Position numbers and translations under genes: made by a program
Shown here: positions 63,285 to 64,000 of the stretch, one piece after another
How the letters are laid out: each line of letters opens with the position of its first letter
Position numbering within the stretch: position 1 is the first letter of the stretch
Assembly (NCBI GenBank): GCA_964504445.1
Contig: CAZDEO010000017.1
Coordinates: forward strand, 9,272 to 73,271
Direction of reading: 5' to 3'
DNA length: 64,000 bases
Source of the DNA: JACSRF01 sp964504445
GTDB lineage: Bacteria > Chloroflexota > Anaerolineae > Promineifilales > Promineifilaceae
The notes under the pieces: model-generated
What the model saw: only the letters and a program-made list of their open reading frames with translations
Database searches by the model: none
What the model was told of the DNA's origin: nothing

Positions 63285-64000
63285 TGCTCTTCCGGCCATA
63301 AGCCTGGCGCGCCGCTTCCCGCGCCCCTGCTTCCTGGGCCTGCCGCTTCTCTGGCTCACCCATGCTGCTTACAATGATGTCCCGCACCTCCTCCGGAGAA
63401 TCGGTGACAATTAGCAAATCCAGGTCTGCCGGAGAAATTTTGCCTTCGGCCAGTTGCGTTTGCCGGATCCAGTCCAACAGCCCTTGCCAATAACTTGAAT
63501 CAAATAGCACTACGGGAAAATTCGAGATTTTGCCGGTTTGAATGAGGGTGATGGCTTCAAACAATTCATCCAAGGTGCCAAACCCGCCAGGAAAAATAAC
63601 AAATGCTTGGGCATATTTAACCAGCATCGTTTTACGCACGAAGAAGTAGTGAAAATCTACCGCTAAATCAACGTAAGGGTTCAAGTGCTGCTCAAAGGGC
63701 AGCTCAATGTTCAGGCCAATAGAGGGCGCGCCGGCAGCCCTTGCTCCCTCGTTCCCTGCCTGCATGATGCCGGGGCCGCCGCCGGTGATGATAGAAAAGC
63801 CGGCTTCGCCCAGCAGGCGTGCCGTTTCCACCGCTTGGCGGTATTGGGGGTGGTCTGGGTTGGTGCGCGCCGAGCCAAAAATGGTGACGGCCGGACCGCA
63901 TTCAGCCAGGGAATCGAAGCCGGCCACAAACTCCCCCATGATGCGAAAGACGCGCCAGGTGTCGGTTTGCGTAAAAATTTCGGGAGCGGCGTAGGGGGCC
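63274..64000 (-). CDS. LOG-family nucleotide phosphoribohydrolase (partial)
   Basis: The reading frame is open to the right edge. The segment DTWRVFRIMGEFVAGFDSL, before the first internal ATG at 63939, matches the family, so the true start lies outside the window. Visible motifs are GGGPGIMQAGNEGA, SIGLNIELPFEQ, FFVRKTMLVKYAQAF and FPGGFGTLDELFEA, the PGGxGTxxE active site. LOG enzymes release the base from nucleoside monophosphates, as in cytokinin activation or nucleotide turnover. The C-terminal tail is charged (EPEKRQAQEAGAREAARQ). Confidence 0.93.
   Translation of the reverse strand, partial: APYAAPEIFTQTDTWRVFRIMGEFVAGFDSLAECGPAVTIFGSARTNPDHPQYRQAVETARLLGEAGFSIITGGGPGIMQAGNEGARAAGAPSIGLNIELPFEQHLNPYVDLAVDFHYFFVRKTMLVKYAQAFVIFPGGFGTLDELFEAITLIQTGKISNFPVVLFDSSYWQGLLDWIRQTQLAEGKISPADLDLLIVTDSPEEVRDIIVSSMGEPEKRQAQEAGAREAARQAYGRKSNAQ

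Overview
The window looks like chromosomal DNA of an uncultured-type Chloroflexota (Anaerolineae/Ardenticatenia-like) bacterium. This is inferred from the mix of lipoproteins and membrane proteins with Thr-Pro-rich stalks, FHA-linked Ser/Thr and histidine kinases, NBR1-type Ig domains in bacterial surface proteins, GT39-type membrane glycosyltransferases and a carotenoid-type desaturase, with no outer-membrane genes. I saw no rRNA, tRNA, CRISPR array, transposase or phage gene. Genes are dense, on both strands, in short operons.

Layout. 1-4021 (minus): a basic-membrane-protein (nucleoside-type) ABC importer, with the ATPase cut by the left edge. 4467-10112 (plus): three modular hydrolases built from NBR1-Ig, GH46-like, GH TIM-barrel, C39-like peptidase and SH3 modules. 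10160-14892 (minus): CapA-like lipoprotein, VanY-type carboxypeptidase, hydantoinase B and a phosphoribosyltransferase. 15068-18455 (minus): rhomboid protease, TPR membrane protein, AI-2E-type permease. 18569-23978 (minus): envelope glycosylation genes (methyltransferase-GT39 fusion, GT4, flippase-like protein). 24023-26032: divergent rlmA and threonine aldolase around a 16-bp perfect palindrome. 26127-30075 (plus): receptor-like Ser/Thr kinase overlapping an HD hydrolase. 30093-36031: desaturase/SRPBCC pair, DICT-like protein, SDR, fasciclin lipoprotein, DUF218 protein and a renalase-like oxidase. 36089-40463 (minus): membrane MutS-like ATPase overlapping an FHA-GAF-GAF-PAS histidine kinase. 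40801-48516 (plus): MFS transporter, two poorly known proteins, a 35-codon small gene and a GT39 protein. 48536-52885 (minus): SLC13 permease, universal stress protein, TauE/SafE exporter and a small membrane protein. 52957-60948: tandem methyltransferase, then RseP, HEAT protein, AEC transporter, MA-like peptidase, TPR protein and UGPase. 60985-64000 (minus): surface protein, class-A-beta-lactamase-like lipoprotein, and a LOG protein cut by the right edge.

The main genome-scale signal is the palindromic octamer ACGGCCGT. By hand I count about 100 exact copies, roughly one per 620 bp, against one or two expected by chance at about 55% G+C. It lies in genes, in gaps and in at least one terminator stem, and recalls HIP1 of cyanobacteria. 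It is missing from about 62 to 6644, which covers most of the nucleoside importer and the first hydrolase. Palindromic repeat elements also sit inside two reading frames (hyuB and the 45661 glycosyltransferase), where they encode in-frame protein insertions.

How the genes fit together: much of the window serves the cell surface, with glycan assembly (UGPase, GT4, GT39, flippase-like protein), wall trimming (VanY-type, GH46-like, C39-like proteins), membrane proteolysis (RseP, rhomboid) and sensing of outside carbohydrate by a receptor kinase. These links are inferred from content and position, not shown.
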